NCBI GenBank assembly: GCA_003725745.1
Contig: RHDP01000001.1
Span: 3,425,001-3,489,000, forward strand
DNA length: 64,000 bases
Source of the DNA: Streptomyces sp. I6
GTDB taxonomy: Bacteria; Actinomycetota; Actinomycetes; Streptomycetales; Streptomycetaceae
Direction: 5' to 3'
Every line of letters starts with the position of its first letter. The first letter of the stretch is position 1. The notes under the pieces are model-generated. The model was not told where the DNA came from. It did no database searches and was given only the letters and a program-made list of their open reading frames with translations. This document shows, in pieces, positions 1 through 8,405 of the stretch. The position numbers and the translations under genes were made by a program.

Positions 1-1
1 C

Positions 2-217
2 TACCGGATACGGAACAAGCCGTACCGGACCGTGCCCGGCGACGTGGGCGTCGTCGACCCGGTACCGGTGAAGTCCGGTTTCGACGGACCGGGCCGATAT
101 CTGACCCTCACCACCTGCGATCCCGAGTGGGGCAGCAGCCACCGGCTGGTCGTGTGGGCGCACCTCGACGCCGCACAGCCGGTGACCCGCGGCGAGCCGG
201 AAGCTTTGCACAGCTGA
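2..217 (+). CDS. Class E sortase, C-terminal fragment (cut by window start)
   Basis: The window opens inside this gene; about 71 C-terminal residues are visible. They hold the sortase active-site segment: GPGRYLTLTTC with the catalytic Cys, followed about 13 residues later by the catalytic Arg in SSHRLVVW. This arrangement (TLTTC, then a short loop, then xRxxVW) matches the two complete class E sortases downstream. Sortases cleave a C-terminal sorting signal of exported proteins and join them to peptidoglycan. The catalytic His and the N-terminal membrane anchor lie outside the window. It is the first of three class E sortases interrupted by a small gene and an amidotransferase gene on the same strand. 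Confidence 0.85.
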   Translation, partial: YRIRNKPYRTVPGDVGVVDPVPVKSGFDGPGRYLTLTTCDPEWGSSHRLVVWAHLDAAQPVTRGEPEALHS

Positions 218-273
218 CCCACAGGCACCGCGCGCCCTTTAATCTGGTCCCGTACCGAAAGGAAAGGGACGGC

Positions 274-435
274 ATGTACGGCTGGATCTGGCGACATCTG
301 CCGGGCAACGTGTGGGTGCGGGCGATCATCTCGCTCGTGCTGGCCCTCGCGGTCGTGTACGGGCTGTTCCAGTACGTGTTCCCCTGGGCGGAGCCCCTGC
401 TTCCGTTCAACGATGTGACGGTGGACGGCCAGTGA
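274..435 (+). CDS. Small single-pass membrane protein (53 aa), unknown function
   Basis: A 53-residue protein starting MYGWIWRHLPGNVWVR with one hydrophobic helix (about residues 17-36, AIISLVLALAVVYGLFQYV) and a short acidic tail. The start is set by a purine-rich ribosome site (GGAAAGG, 261-267) seven bases upstream. Its stop overlaps the GTG start of the amidotransferase gene in a GTGA, so the two are translationally coupled. I recall similar small proteins beside actinobacterial sortase and trpG-like genes but know no function. Position suggests a cell-envelope role; that is inference. Confidence 0.75.
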   Translation: MYGWIWRHLPGNVWVRAIISLVLALAVVYGLFQYVFPWAEPLLPFNDVTVDGQ

Positions 436-1070
436 GCGCGCGGATTCTCGTCGTCGACAACTACGACAGCTTCGTCTTCAACCTCGTCCAGTACCTCTAC
501 CAGTTGGGCGCGGAGTGCGAGGTCGTGCGCAACGACCAGGTGTCCACGGCCCATGCCCAGGACGGCTTCGACGGCGTGCTGCTGTCCCCCGGACCGGGCG
601 CGCCCGAACAGGCCGGGGTGTGCATCGAGATGGTCCGCCACTGCGCGGCCACCGGCGTGCCCGTCTTCGGAGTCTGCCTCGGCATGCAGGCGATGGCCGT
701 GGCCTACGGCGGGGTGGTCGACCGGGCGCCCGAGCTGCTCCACGGCAAGACCTCGCCGGTGCGGCACGAGGGCAGGGGCGTGTTCGCCGGGTTGCCGTCC
801 CCCTTCACGGCCACCCGCTACCACTCGCTGGCGGCGGAGCCGGCGGCCGTCCCGGACGAGCTGGAGGTCACGGCCCGGACGCCGGACGGCATCATCATGG
901 GTCTGCGCCATCGGCGGAAGCGGGTGGAGGGCGTGCAGTTCCACCCCGAGTCGGTGCTCACGGAGCACGGCCATCTGATGCTGGCCAACTGGCTGGCGGA
1001 ATGCGGGGACACGGGCGCGGTGGGCCGAGCGGCGGGGCTCGCGCCGGTGGTGGGCAAGGCCCTGGCGTGA
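432..1070 (+). CDS. Class I glutamine amidotransferase, aminodeoxychorismate/anthranilate synthase component II type
   Basis: A 212-residue, single-domain class I (triad) glutamine amidotransferase. Visible features: N-terminal VDNYDSFVFNLVQYL typical of TrpG/PabA, the nucleophile loop GVCLGMQ with Cys82, and the partners His171 and Glu173 in FHPES. Such subunits release ammonia from glutamine for a chorismate-using component I (TrpE or PabB). No component I gene is beside it, so it may serve partners encoded elsewhere, possibly both folate and tryptophan synthesis. The start overlaps the previous stop (GTGA), and its stop overlaps the GTG of the following sortase, placing it in a transcription unit with envelope genes. 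TrpG and PabA cannot be separated from sequence alone. Confidence 0.9.
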   Translation: MSARILVVDNYDSFVFNLVQYLYQLGAECEVVRNDQVSTAHAQDGFDGVLLSPGPGAPEQAGVCIEMVRHCAATGVPVFGVCLGMQAMAVAYGGVVDRAPELLHGKTSPVRHEGRGVFAGLPSPFTATRYHSLAAEPAAVPDELEVTARTPDGIIMGLRHRRKRVEGVQFHPESVLTEHGHLMLANWLAECGDTGAVGRAAGLAPVVGKALA

Positions 1071-2251
1071 GCGGCGAGGGGGACCGCCGTGGTACCGCGC
1101 TCCGGAGGTTCCCGGACAGCGCGGCCCACAGCAGTCCGCGCCTCAGGAGTGGCCCGACCACGGCGGGCACCCCGGGGCGGCGTACCAGGAGGACTGGTAC
1201 GGGCAGCAGGCGTACCCGAGGCCGCGGAGCGGTCCCCGGACCAGGTCCGGTACCGGACCGAGACCGTGGCGGACTCCGGGTACCCGGCTCGGCCGGATCC
1301 GGGAGCGGACCATCCCACCGCGGTCGTGCCCTCGCCGTTCTTCCCCTCCGGGGAGTTCCTCCCGTCCGGTGACGCCGGTGCGGGACCGCAGGCGCCGGAC
1401 ACCGGCCCGTCGGAGCCCGGGCAGCCGACCGGTGGTCGCGCGGAGCGCCGCAGGGCGGCGAAGGCGCGGGGACGGGGCCGCAGGCGCCGGGCACCGACCG
1501 CGCCGCCCCCGGCGCCGAAACCCTCGCCGACGGGCGCCCCGCTCTCCCGCGTCGAGGCGCGCAGAGCCGCCCGGGCGGCCAAGGACAGCCCGGCCGTGAT
1601 CGCCAGCCGCGCGTTCGGCGAGCTGTTCATCACCATCGGCGTGCTGATGCTGCTGTTCGTCACGTACCAGCTGTGGTGGACCAACATCCTGGCAGGCCAG
1701 CAGGCCAGCGCCGCGGCGAACAAGATCCAGGACGAGTGGGCGAAGGGCCGCGCCCCGGCGCGTTCGAGCCGGGCCAGGGCTTCGCCATCATGCACATCCC
1801 CAAGCTCGACGTCGTGGTGCCGATCGCCGAGGGCATCGACAAGCACCGGGTGCTGGACCGGGGGATGGTCGGCCACTACGCCGAGGGCAGGCTCAAGACG
1901 GCGATGCCCGAGGACCGGCAGGGCAACTTCGCGGTCGCCGGGCACCGCAACACCCACGGTGAACCGTTCCGGTACATCAACCGGCTCGCGCAGGGCGACC
2001 CGATCGTCGTCGAGACACAGGACACGTACTACACGTACGAGATGCGGAGCATCCTGCCGCAGACCGCGCCCTCGAACATCGGGGTGATCGCCCCCGTGCC
2101 GGCCGGCTCCGGCTTCACCGGGCCCGGCCGGTACATCACGCTGACCACGTGCACGCCCGAGTTCACGAGTACGTACCGCATGATCGTGTGGGGCAAGATG
2201 GTCGATGAACGTCCGCGCAGCAAGGGCAAGCCGGACGCGCTCGTCGGCTGA
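1067..2251 (+). CDS. srtE1: Class E sortase, SrtE1-like (three frame breaks in this sequence)
   Basis: The product is about 395 residues once three frame breaks are joined (near 1079, 1213 and 1745; frames 2 to 1 to 0 to 2, each equal to one missing base in a G or C run). The N-terminus is a long Pro/Gly/Tyr-rich cytoplasmic segment (for example AAYQEDWYGQQAYP), then a basic Ala/Arg stretch, one membrane helix (LFITIGVLMLLFVTYQLWW), and the sortase domain with GNFAVAGHRNTHG (catalytic His), YITLTTC (Cys) and TYRMIVW (Arg). Class E sortases of Streptomyces anchor long chaplins and other surface proteins with LAXTG signals. The GTG start overlaps the stop of the amidotransferase gene. The symbol rests on remembered synteny with S. 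coelicolor and the longer N-terminus. Confidence 0.85.
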
Positions 2252-2306
2252 CGGACGTGCGCGGCCCGGACGACGGAAACCAGGGACTGGAACAGGGACA
2301 GGTGCA

Positions 2307-2985
2307 GTGGCACGTGCGCGCAGCCGGATCGCCGGCGTCATCAGTGTCATCGGCGAGCTGCTGATCACCGCGGGGCTGGTGCTGGCCCTCTTCGTCGTCT
2401 ACTCGCTGTGGTGGACGAACGTCCTCGCCGACCGGGAGGCCGCGGAGCAGGGCGAGCGCGTTCGCGACCGCTGGGCCGGGGGCCCGGCGCGCTGGACACC
2501 AGGGACGGCATCGGCTTCCTGCACGTGCCCGCCATGGGCGGCGGCGAGATCCTGGTCAGGAAGGGCACCGATCCCAGGACCCTCAACCACGGCGTGGCGG
2601 GCTACTACGTCGACCCGATCAAGTCGGCGCTGCCGTCCGACAAGCAGGGCAACTTCACACTGGCAGCGCACCGCGACGGCCACGGCGCCAGGTTCCACAA
2701 CATCCACAAGATCAAGACGGGTGACTCGATCGTCTTCGAGACCGTCGACACCTGGTACGTCTACAAGGTCTTCAACGACCTGAAGGAGACGTCCAAGTAC
2801 AACGTGGACGTGCTCCAGGCCGTGCCGAAGGAGTCGGGCAGGACGAAGCCCGGCCGCTACATCACGCTGACGACCTGCACACCCGTCTACACCTCCGACT
2901 ACCGCTACATCGTGTGGGGCGAACTCGAGCGTACGGAGAAGGTCGACCGGGACCGCACACCCCCGCGGAACTCCGGCAGTCGTGA
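2307..2985 (+). CDS. srtE2: Class E sortase, SrtE2-like (two frame breaks in this sequence)
   Basis: About 226 residues after joining two frame breaks (near 2480 in a G run, and near 2962 in a five-C run). Without the second correction the protein would run on into the convergent pknB gene; with it, it ends DRTPPAELRQS at the stop 2983-2985, a normal end for this family. Features: one N-terminal membrane helix (LLITAGLVLALFVVYSLWW), GNFTLAAHRDGHG with the catalytic His, YITLTTC with Cys, and DYRYIVW with Arg. It lacks the long Pro-rich leader of the upstream paralogue. The pair probably shares sorting substrates (LAXTG surface proteins), as shown for SrtE1/SrtE2 of S. coelicolor. Confidence 0.85.
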
Positions 2986-3323
2986 AAGAGGCCACTGCGG
3001 GAACGACCCGCTGAACCCGACACCGCGGTCCCGGGGCACGGCGGTCCTCGCCGGCACGGCTCGCGGTTCTGCACGCGGTGCGGGCGGTCCTCGTCGGCAC
3101 GCGGCGGCTCGGCATCCCGGCCGCCGTGGCCACGGGACCCGGCCGTACGGCTCGGAGGATGCCCCCGGACCTGGAATCCGGTCGGCGGGGGAACGCCGAC
3201 CGGGCACGGCAGAGGCCCCGGCGCCCCTTGAAGCCGAGAGGCCTGTGCCAGATGCCGGCGTCTTCACCGTGCACGGGAAGCCCACCCGCGGCGGGCGGGC
3301 CCGGAAACCGCGCGGGCGGGAGG
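2986..3323. other. Gene-free convergent region between srtE2 and pknB
   Basis: Between the corrected stop of the second sortase and the stop of pknB there are 338 bases with no supported gene. The uncorrected sortase frame continues through it only because of the missing base near 2962. The DNA is G+C rich and I see no clear terminator with a T run. Confidence 0.5.
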
Positions 3324-5309
3324 CTAGTCGCCTCGTCCTCCGATGAAGCCGCCCCCGCCGTTGTCGCCGTCGTCACCGCGGATGGCGAGCAGCACCACCT
3401 GTGTCTGGGCGGGGTCTCCCTCGGTTCCGGGCTGCGGGCTCTGCTGGATCACCCGGGCCTTGTCGTTCTGGTCGCCCTGCACCTGGATGTTGGTGTAACC
3501 GGCCTGCTGCAGGATGGCCTTGGCCTCGCCCACGGTGCGGTTGCGCACCTCGGGCATCTGGACCTGCGGCGTCTGCGGGCCTTTGGAGACCTTCAGGGTG
3601 ATCGTGACGCCGCTGGCCTCCCGGGACCCGGCGGTCGGGTCCTGCGCGATGATCTGGCCCGCCGGCTCGGCGCCGTCGACATCCTGCCGCACCACCGTGT
3701 ACCCGAGGGTCGTCAGCTGCTGGTTGGCCTGGTCGAACTGCTGGCCCACCACATCCGGCACGGGCTTGGTGGCCTGCTTGGCGATCTTCAGGGTGACGGT
3801 CTCACCCTTCTCCACCCGGGTGCCGCCCTCGGGGTCCTGCTCGACGACCGTGCCGGCCTCCTGCTCGGACTCGACCGACTCGGTCTCGACGTCGAAGCCC
3901 GCGTCCTTGAGCTCCTTGACGGCGTCGTCCTCGGAGTCCTTCGTGACATCGGGCACCTTGACCAGCGGAGCTCCCTCGGAGAGGACCACCTGGATGGTGT
4001 CGCCCTCGTCCATCACGCCGCTGTCCGGCGTCTGGCTGCAGACGCTGCCCTTGGGCTGGTCGCAGCGAGCCGTGCCGGACTGGACCACATCGACCTTCGC
4101 GTTCGCGCCGAGCTGCTTGGCCTCCCCGAAGGTCTTGCCGACCAGCCGCGGCACGTCGACCCTGACGTCGCCGTCGTTCGGGCCGAAGACCGCCTTGCCG
4201 ATCAGGATCGCGCCCAGGAGCACCAGGATGCCCGCGACGACGAGCAGGATGGTGGAGGTGTTCGACTTCTTCTGGCGCCGGCGGTCCCGGCGGTCGTCGT
4301 ACCCCCCGAACCCGCCGTCGTCCGGGCTCATGGGCGGCAGCATCGACGTCTGGCCGCCCGGGTCCGGCTGGCGCAGCGCGGTCGTCTGCTGCTCGCCGCC
4401 GCGCCCCTGCGGGGAGCCGTACGCGCTGCCGTAGCCGACGGCACCCATCGCCGCGGTCGCCGCGACCGGCTGGCCGTCGAGGCACGCCTCGATGTCCGCC
4501 CGCATCTCGTCGGCGGACTGGTAGCGGTAGTCCGGGTCCTTGACCAGTGCCTTCAGGACGATCGCGTCCATCTCGGGCGTGATCTCGGGGTCGAAGACGC
4601 TCGGCGCCTGCGGCTCCTCCCGCACGTGCTGGTAGGCGACCGCCACGGGGGAGTCCCCGACGAACGGCGGCCGGACCGTCAGCAGTTCGTAGAGCAGGCA
4701 GCCGGTGGAGTACAGGTCGGACCGGGCGTCGACCTGCTCGCCCTTGGCCTGCTCCGGAGAGAGGTACTGGGCGGTGCCGATCACGGCCGCGGTCTGGGTC
4801 ATGGTCATGCCCGCGTCGCCCATGGCGCGAGCGATGCCGAAGTCCATCACCTTGACCTGGCCGGTGCGCGTCAGCATGACGTTCGCCGGCTTGATGTCGC
4901 GGTGCACGATGCCGTTGCGGTGCGAGTACTCGAGGGCCTGGAGGATGCCGATGGTCATCTCGAGCGTGCGCTCGGGCAGCAGCTTCCGTCCGGAGTGCAG
5001 CAGCTCTCTGAGCGTGGAGCCGTCCACGTACTCCATCACGATGTACGGGATGGAGACGCCGTCCACGTAGTCCTCGCCGGTGTCGTACACGGCGACGATC
5101 GCGGGATGGTTCAGCGAGGCGGCGGACTGGGCCTCACGGCGGAACCGGGCCTGGAAGGACGGGTCACGGGCGAGGTCGACCCGCAGCGTCTTCACGGCAA
5201 CGGTGCGACCGAGTCTGGTGTCGTGGGCGAGGTAGACCTCGGCCATGCCACCACGGCCGAGCACCGAGCCCAGCTCGTACCGGCCGCCGAGGCGACGCGG
5301 CTCTTCCAT
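3324..5309 (-). CDS. pknB: Ser/Thr protein kinase PknB with four PASTA domains
   Basis: A 661-residue receptor kinase. The kinase domain (about 10-275) has the Gly loop GRGGMAEVYLAHD, catalytic Lys40 in VAVK, HRDIKPAN with Asp138 and DFG at 156-158. A Pro/Gly linker leads to one membrane helix (about 353-373), then four extracellular PASTA repeats (about 382-655) of the VPxVxGxxxxxA type that bind muropeptides or lipid II. PknB-type kinases sense cell-wall precursors and phosphorylate division and synthesis proteins. I chose the ATG at 5309, which gives MEEPRRLGGRYELG directly before the kinase fold; a longer reading would add 24 residues unlike a kinase N-terminus. It is the last gene of the fhaA-fhaB-PP2C-SEDS-PBP-pknB series. 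Confidence 0.97.
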   Translation of the reverse strand: MEEPRRLGGRYELGSVLGRGGMAEVYLAHDTRLGRTVAVKTLRVDLARDPSFQARFRREAQSAASLNHPAIVAVYDTGEDYVDGVSIPYIVMEYVDGSTLRELLHSGRKLLPERTLEMTIGILQALEYSHRNGIVHRDIKPANVMLTRTGQVKVMDFGIARAMGDAGMTMTQTAAVIGTAQYLSPEQAKGEQVDARSDLYSTGCLLYELLTVRPPFVGDSPVAVAYQHVREEPQAPSVFDPEITPEMDAIVLKALVKDPDYRYQSADEMRADIEACLDGQPVAATAAMGAVGYGSAYGSPQGRGGEQQTTALRQPDPGGQTSMLPPMSPDDGGFGGYDDRRDRRRQKKSNTSTILLVVAGILVLLGAILIGKAVFGPNDGDVRVDVPRLVGKTFGEAKQLGANAKVDVVQSGTARCDQPKGSVCSQTPDSGVMDEGDTIQVVLSEGAPLVKVPDVTKDSEDDAVKELKDAGFDVETESVESEQEAGTVVEQDPEGGTRVEKGETVTLKIAKQATKPVPDVVGQQFDQANQQLTTLGYTVVRQDVDGAEPAGQIIAQDPTAGSREASGVTITLKVSKGPQTPQVQMPEVRNRTVGEAKAILQQAGYTNIQVQGDQNDKARVIQQSPQPGTEGDPAQTQVVLLAIRGDDGDNGGGGFIGGRGD

Positions 5310-5381
5310 AACTGTTCCAGCCCTCTCCGTCAGTCCCGACCGCACCTGTGCGTGTGCTCCGGCGGTGTGCTGTTCGGGCAT

Positions 5382-5443
5382 ACGCTACCGGCCACGGGGC
5401 TTCTCATCCGCCCATGGCCGGGACCTGATACGCGACCGGTATC
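5382..5443 (-). promoter_or_regulatory. Possible pknB promoter element and inverted repeat
   Basis: In the 181-base gap between pbpA and pknB, the minus strand has a -10-like TAGCGT (5387-5382). Upstream of it is an inverted repeat GATAC-N7-GTATC (5427-5443). No good -35 is visible, so this is weak evidence for an internal promoter serving pknB separately from the rest of the operon. Confidence 0.3.
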
Positions 5444-5490
5444 GCATTGTGCGGGTATGAGGCGGGAAGAGGCCAGGCCGGTGACATCCG

Positions 5491-6954
5491 TCACTCCTTG
5501 CCCTCGAGCACCGCCTTCATCACGTCACGGGCGATCGGAGCGGCCAGTCCGCCACCGCTGATGTCGTCGCGCGCGACGCCGCTGGAGTCCTCCACGACCA
5601 CGGCGACCGCGACCGGCGAGCCGTTGTCGGTCTTGGCGTACGAGATGAACCAGGCGTAGGGGCGCTTGCTGTTGCCGACGCCGTGCTGGGCGGTACCGGT
5701 CTTGCCGCCGACGGTGACGCCGTCGATCTGCGCCTTGGTGCCGGTGCCCTGCTCCACGACGTTCTCCATCATCTGCTGGAGGAGCTGCGCGTTCTCCTGC
5801 GAGACAGGCCGGCTCATCTCCTCCGGCTCGAACGTCTGGACGACGTCCAGGTTGGGTGCCCGCAGCTGGTCGACCATGTACGGCTTCATCAGCTTGCCGT
5901 CGTTGGCGATCGCCGCGGTCACCATGGCCATCTGCAGCGGAGTGGCGGCGGTGTCGAACTGGCCGATCGAGGACAGGGCGTTGCCACCACGGTCCATGGT
6001 CGTGTTGTAGACCGAGGCGGAGGCCCGGACCGGGGTGTCGATCTCGGCGTTGTTGAAGCCGAACTTCTGGGCCGTCTCCACCATCTTGTCCCGGGACACC
6101 TTGTCACCCAGGTTGGCGAAGACGGAGTTGCAGGACACCTCCATGGCCGCGTTGAGGCTCGCCTTCTCGCAGCCGCCGTGCGAGTTCTTCATCGGCGTCC
6201 GCGAGAGCGGGATGATGTACGGCTCGGGAGTGTCGGTCGGCGCGTCGATGTCCTCCACCACGCCGTTCTCCAGCGCGGCCGCCGCGGTGACGACCTTGAA
6301 CGTGGAGCCGGGCGGGTAGGTCTCGCGCAGCGCGCGGTTCACCATCGGCTTGTCTTTGTCGTTGAGCAGCTTCTGGCGGTTCTCGGAGTCCTCCAGGGAG
6401 TTGCCCGCGAAGACCGACGGGTCGTACGACGGCGTCGAGGCCAGCGCCAGGATCCTCCCGGTCTGCGGGTCGATCGCCGCGACGGCGCCCTTCTTGTCGC
6501 CGAGTCCCTTGAAGGCGGCCTCCTGGGCCTTGCCGTTCAGGGTGGTGACGACGTCGCCGCCCTTCTTCTTCTCGCCCGTGAACATCGCCATCGTGCGGTC
6601 GAAGAACAGCCGGTCGTCGTTGCCGGTCAGTATCCCGTCCTCGAGCTTCTCGATCTGGTTGGCGTCGAAGGCCTGGGAGGCGAAGCCGGTGACCGGAGCC
6701 CACATGGGGCCGTTCGTGTAGGTGCGCTTGTACGTGAAGTCGCTGCCCTTGGTCTCGACCGAGCCGGTGATGGGCTTGCCGTCGACGATGATGTTGCCGC
6801 GCTGGTGGGCGTAGCGCTCGATCTGCACCCGGCGGTTGAGCTTGTGCGTGTTGAGCTCGTCCGCGCGGACGTACTGCAGCCAGTTGTCCCGGATGAGCAG
6901 GGCGAGGACCAGGATGCCGCAGAAGAGCGCGATGCGGCGCAGAGGCTTGTTCAC
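5491..6954 (-). CDS. pbpA: Class B penicillin-binding protein, PbpA-type transpeptidase
   Basis: A 487-residue class B PBP. It has an N-terminal membrane anchor (about 8-22), a dimerization/pedestal region, and the transpeptidase domain with SxxK (Ser217-Thr-Phe-Lys220), SxN (Ser274-Cys-Asn276) and KTG (Lys418-Gly420). It cross-links peptidoglycan stem peptides outside the membrane. The GTG start at 6954 overlaps the stop of the SEDS gene by four bases (GTGA), consistent with the SEDS-PBP pairs that work as one synthase. PASTA domains are absent, which separates it from PonA2-like enzymes and fits the PbpA group of the pknB operon. Confidence 0.95.
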   Translation of the reverse strand: MNKPLRRIALFCGILVLALLIRDNWLQYVRADELNTHKLNRRVQIERYAHQRGNIIVDGKPITGSVETKGSDFTYKRTYTNGPMWAPVTGFASQAFDANQIEKLEDGILTGNDDRLFFDRTMAMFTGEKKKGGDVVTTLNGKAQEAAFKGLGDKKGAVAAIDPQTGRILALASTPSYDPSVFAGNSLEDSENRQKLLNDKDKPMVNRALRETYPPGSTFKVVTAAAALENGVVEDIDAPTDTPEPYIIPLSRTPMKNSHGGCEKASLNAAMEVSCNSVFANLGDKVSRDKMVETAQKFGFNNAEIDTPVRASASVYNTTMDRGGNALSSIGQFDTAATPLQMAMVTAAIANDGKLMKPYMVDQLRAPNLDVVQTFEPEEMSRPVSQENAQLLQQMMENVVEQGTGTKAQIDGVTVGGKTGTAQHGVGNSKRPYAWFISYAKTDNGSPVAVAVVVEDSSGVARDDISGGGLAAPIARDVMKAVLEGKE

Positions 6955-8378
6955 GGTCGGACCACCTGGGTCATCTCGGCATCGGGGGACGGGGCGGGAG
7001 CCGGCGCCGGCCGGCGCGCGGTGTCGCTGATACGGATGAGGATGCCGATCAGGGCCCAGTTGGCGATGACGGAGGAGCCACCGGCCGCGAGGAACGGCAT
7101 GGTCATACCGGTCAGCGGGATGAGTCCCATCACACCGCCGGCCACGACGAAGACCTGGAGAGCGAAGGCGCCGGACAGGCCCACCGCGAAGAGCTTGCCG
7201 AACGGGTCGCGGGCGGCCAGGGCCGTGCGGATACCGCGTTCGATGATCAGGCCGTACAGCAGCAGGAACGCCATGACGCCGGTCAGGCCGAGCTCCTCGC
7301 CGACGGTGGCGAAGATGAAGTCCGAGTTGGCGGCGAAGCTGATCAGGTCGGAGTTGCCCTGGCCGAGACCGGTGCCGAGGGTGCCGCCGGCGCCGAACGA
7401 CATCAGCACCTGGGTCATCTGGTCGCAGGCGTTGATCATGTTGGAGCCCTCGGGCGCGGTCTCCAGGCACCCGAAGGGGTCGAGCCAGGCGGCGACGCGG
7501 GACTGCACATGGCTCGCGAACTGGGCGACGACCACCGCACCGCCCGCCGACATCAGCAGGCCCATGACGATCCAGCTCGTCCGCTCGGTGGCCACGTACA
7601 GCATGACCACGAACATGCCGAAGAACAGCAGCGAGGTGCCGAGGTCGTTCTCGAAGACCAGGATCAGCAGGCTCATCGCCCAGATCGTGAGGATCGGGCC
7701 GAGGTCGCGGCCGCGCGGCAGGTACAGGCCCATGAACCGCCGGCTCGCCAGTGCGAGGGCGTCTCTCTTCACCATCAGATAGCCGGAGAAGAAGACGGCG
7801 ATCACGATCTTGGCGAACTCACCGGGCTGGATGGAGAACCCGCCCACCCGGATCCAGATCTTCGCGCCGAAGACATCGGCCCCGAGACCCGGCACGAGCG
7901 GCAGGAGCAGCAGGATCATGGCCGCGGCCATCGAGATGTAGGTGAAGCGCTGGAGGACCCGGTGGTCCTTCAGGATCATCAGGACGCCGACGAACAGGGC
8001 GATGCCGAGTGCCGAGTACATGAGCTGGTTCGTCGCCTGCGGGGCGAAGTCGCCGCGCGCGTTCAGGCGCGGCGACTGGTCGAGCCGCCAGATCAGCACC
8101 AGCCCCAGCCCGTTGAGCAGCGTCGCCAGCGGCAGCAGCAGCGGGTCCGCGTACCGGGCGAACTTGCGCACCACGATGTGGGCGACGGACGCCATCAGCC
8201 CGAGGCCGAGCCCGTAGCCGAGCATCCCGGACGGCACCTCGCCGTCGAGGGCGAGGCCCACGTTGAGGTAGGCGAACACCGGGATCGCGACGGCGAAGGC
8301 GAGCAGCACAAGCTCGGTGTTGCGGCGGCTCGGGGCGTCGATCGCGCCGATGGTGGTGGTGTTGGTGACAACGCTCAT
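6951..8378 (-). CDS. rodA: SEDS peptidoglycan glycosyltransferase, FtsW/RodA/SpoVE family
   Basis: A 475-residue polytopic protein with about 10-12 membrane helices. Family motifs include the long loop after PGLGADVFGAKIWIRVGGF, QPGEFAKI, and near the C-terminus GLIPLTGMTMPFLAAGGSS, the signature of SEDS proteins. SEDS proteins polymerize glycan strands from lipid II and act with a class B PBP, here encoded directly downstream with a 4-base overlap. Streptomyces has several SEDS genes (ftsW, rodA, sfr). Location in the pknB operon supports the RodA type; exact paralogue assignment is inference. Confidence 0.93.
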   Translation of the reverse strand: MSVVTNTTTIGAIDAPSRRNTELVLLAFAVAIPVFAYLNVGLALDGEVPSGMLGYGLGLGLMASVAHIVVRKFARYADPLLLPLATLLNGLGLVLIWRLDQSPRLNARGDFAPQATNQLMYSALGIALFVGVLMILKDHRVLQRFTYISMAAAMILLLLPLVPGLGADVFGAKIWIRVGGFSIQPGEFAKIVIAVFFSGYLMVKRDALALASRRFMGLYLPRGRDLGPILTIWAMSLLILVFENDLGTSLLFFGMFVVMLYVATERTSWIVMGLLMSAGGAVVVAQFASHVQSRVAAWLDPFGCLETAPEGSNMINACDQMTQVLMSFGAGGTLGTGLGQGNSDLISFAANSDFIFATVGEELGLTGVMAFLLLYGLIIERGIRTALAARDPFGKLFAVGLSGAFALQVFVVAGGVMGLIPLTGMTMPFLAAGGSSVIANWALIGILIRISDTARRPAPAPAPSPDAEMTQVVRP

Positions 8379-8405
8379 GGTGGAGAAAGGCCCCCCTACG
8401 GGTGC

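Noticed and set aside
2986..3346. C-terminal extension of the second sortase into pknB
   Set aside because: It exists only because of an apparent missing C near 2962. With that base the protein ends normally at 2985.
3078..5561. Very long plus-strand frame opposite pknB
   Set aside because: Mirror of the real gene in G+C-rich DNA; His/Leu/Val/Asp-rich composition without domains. The same holds for the other long frames opposite the real genes of the window.
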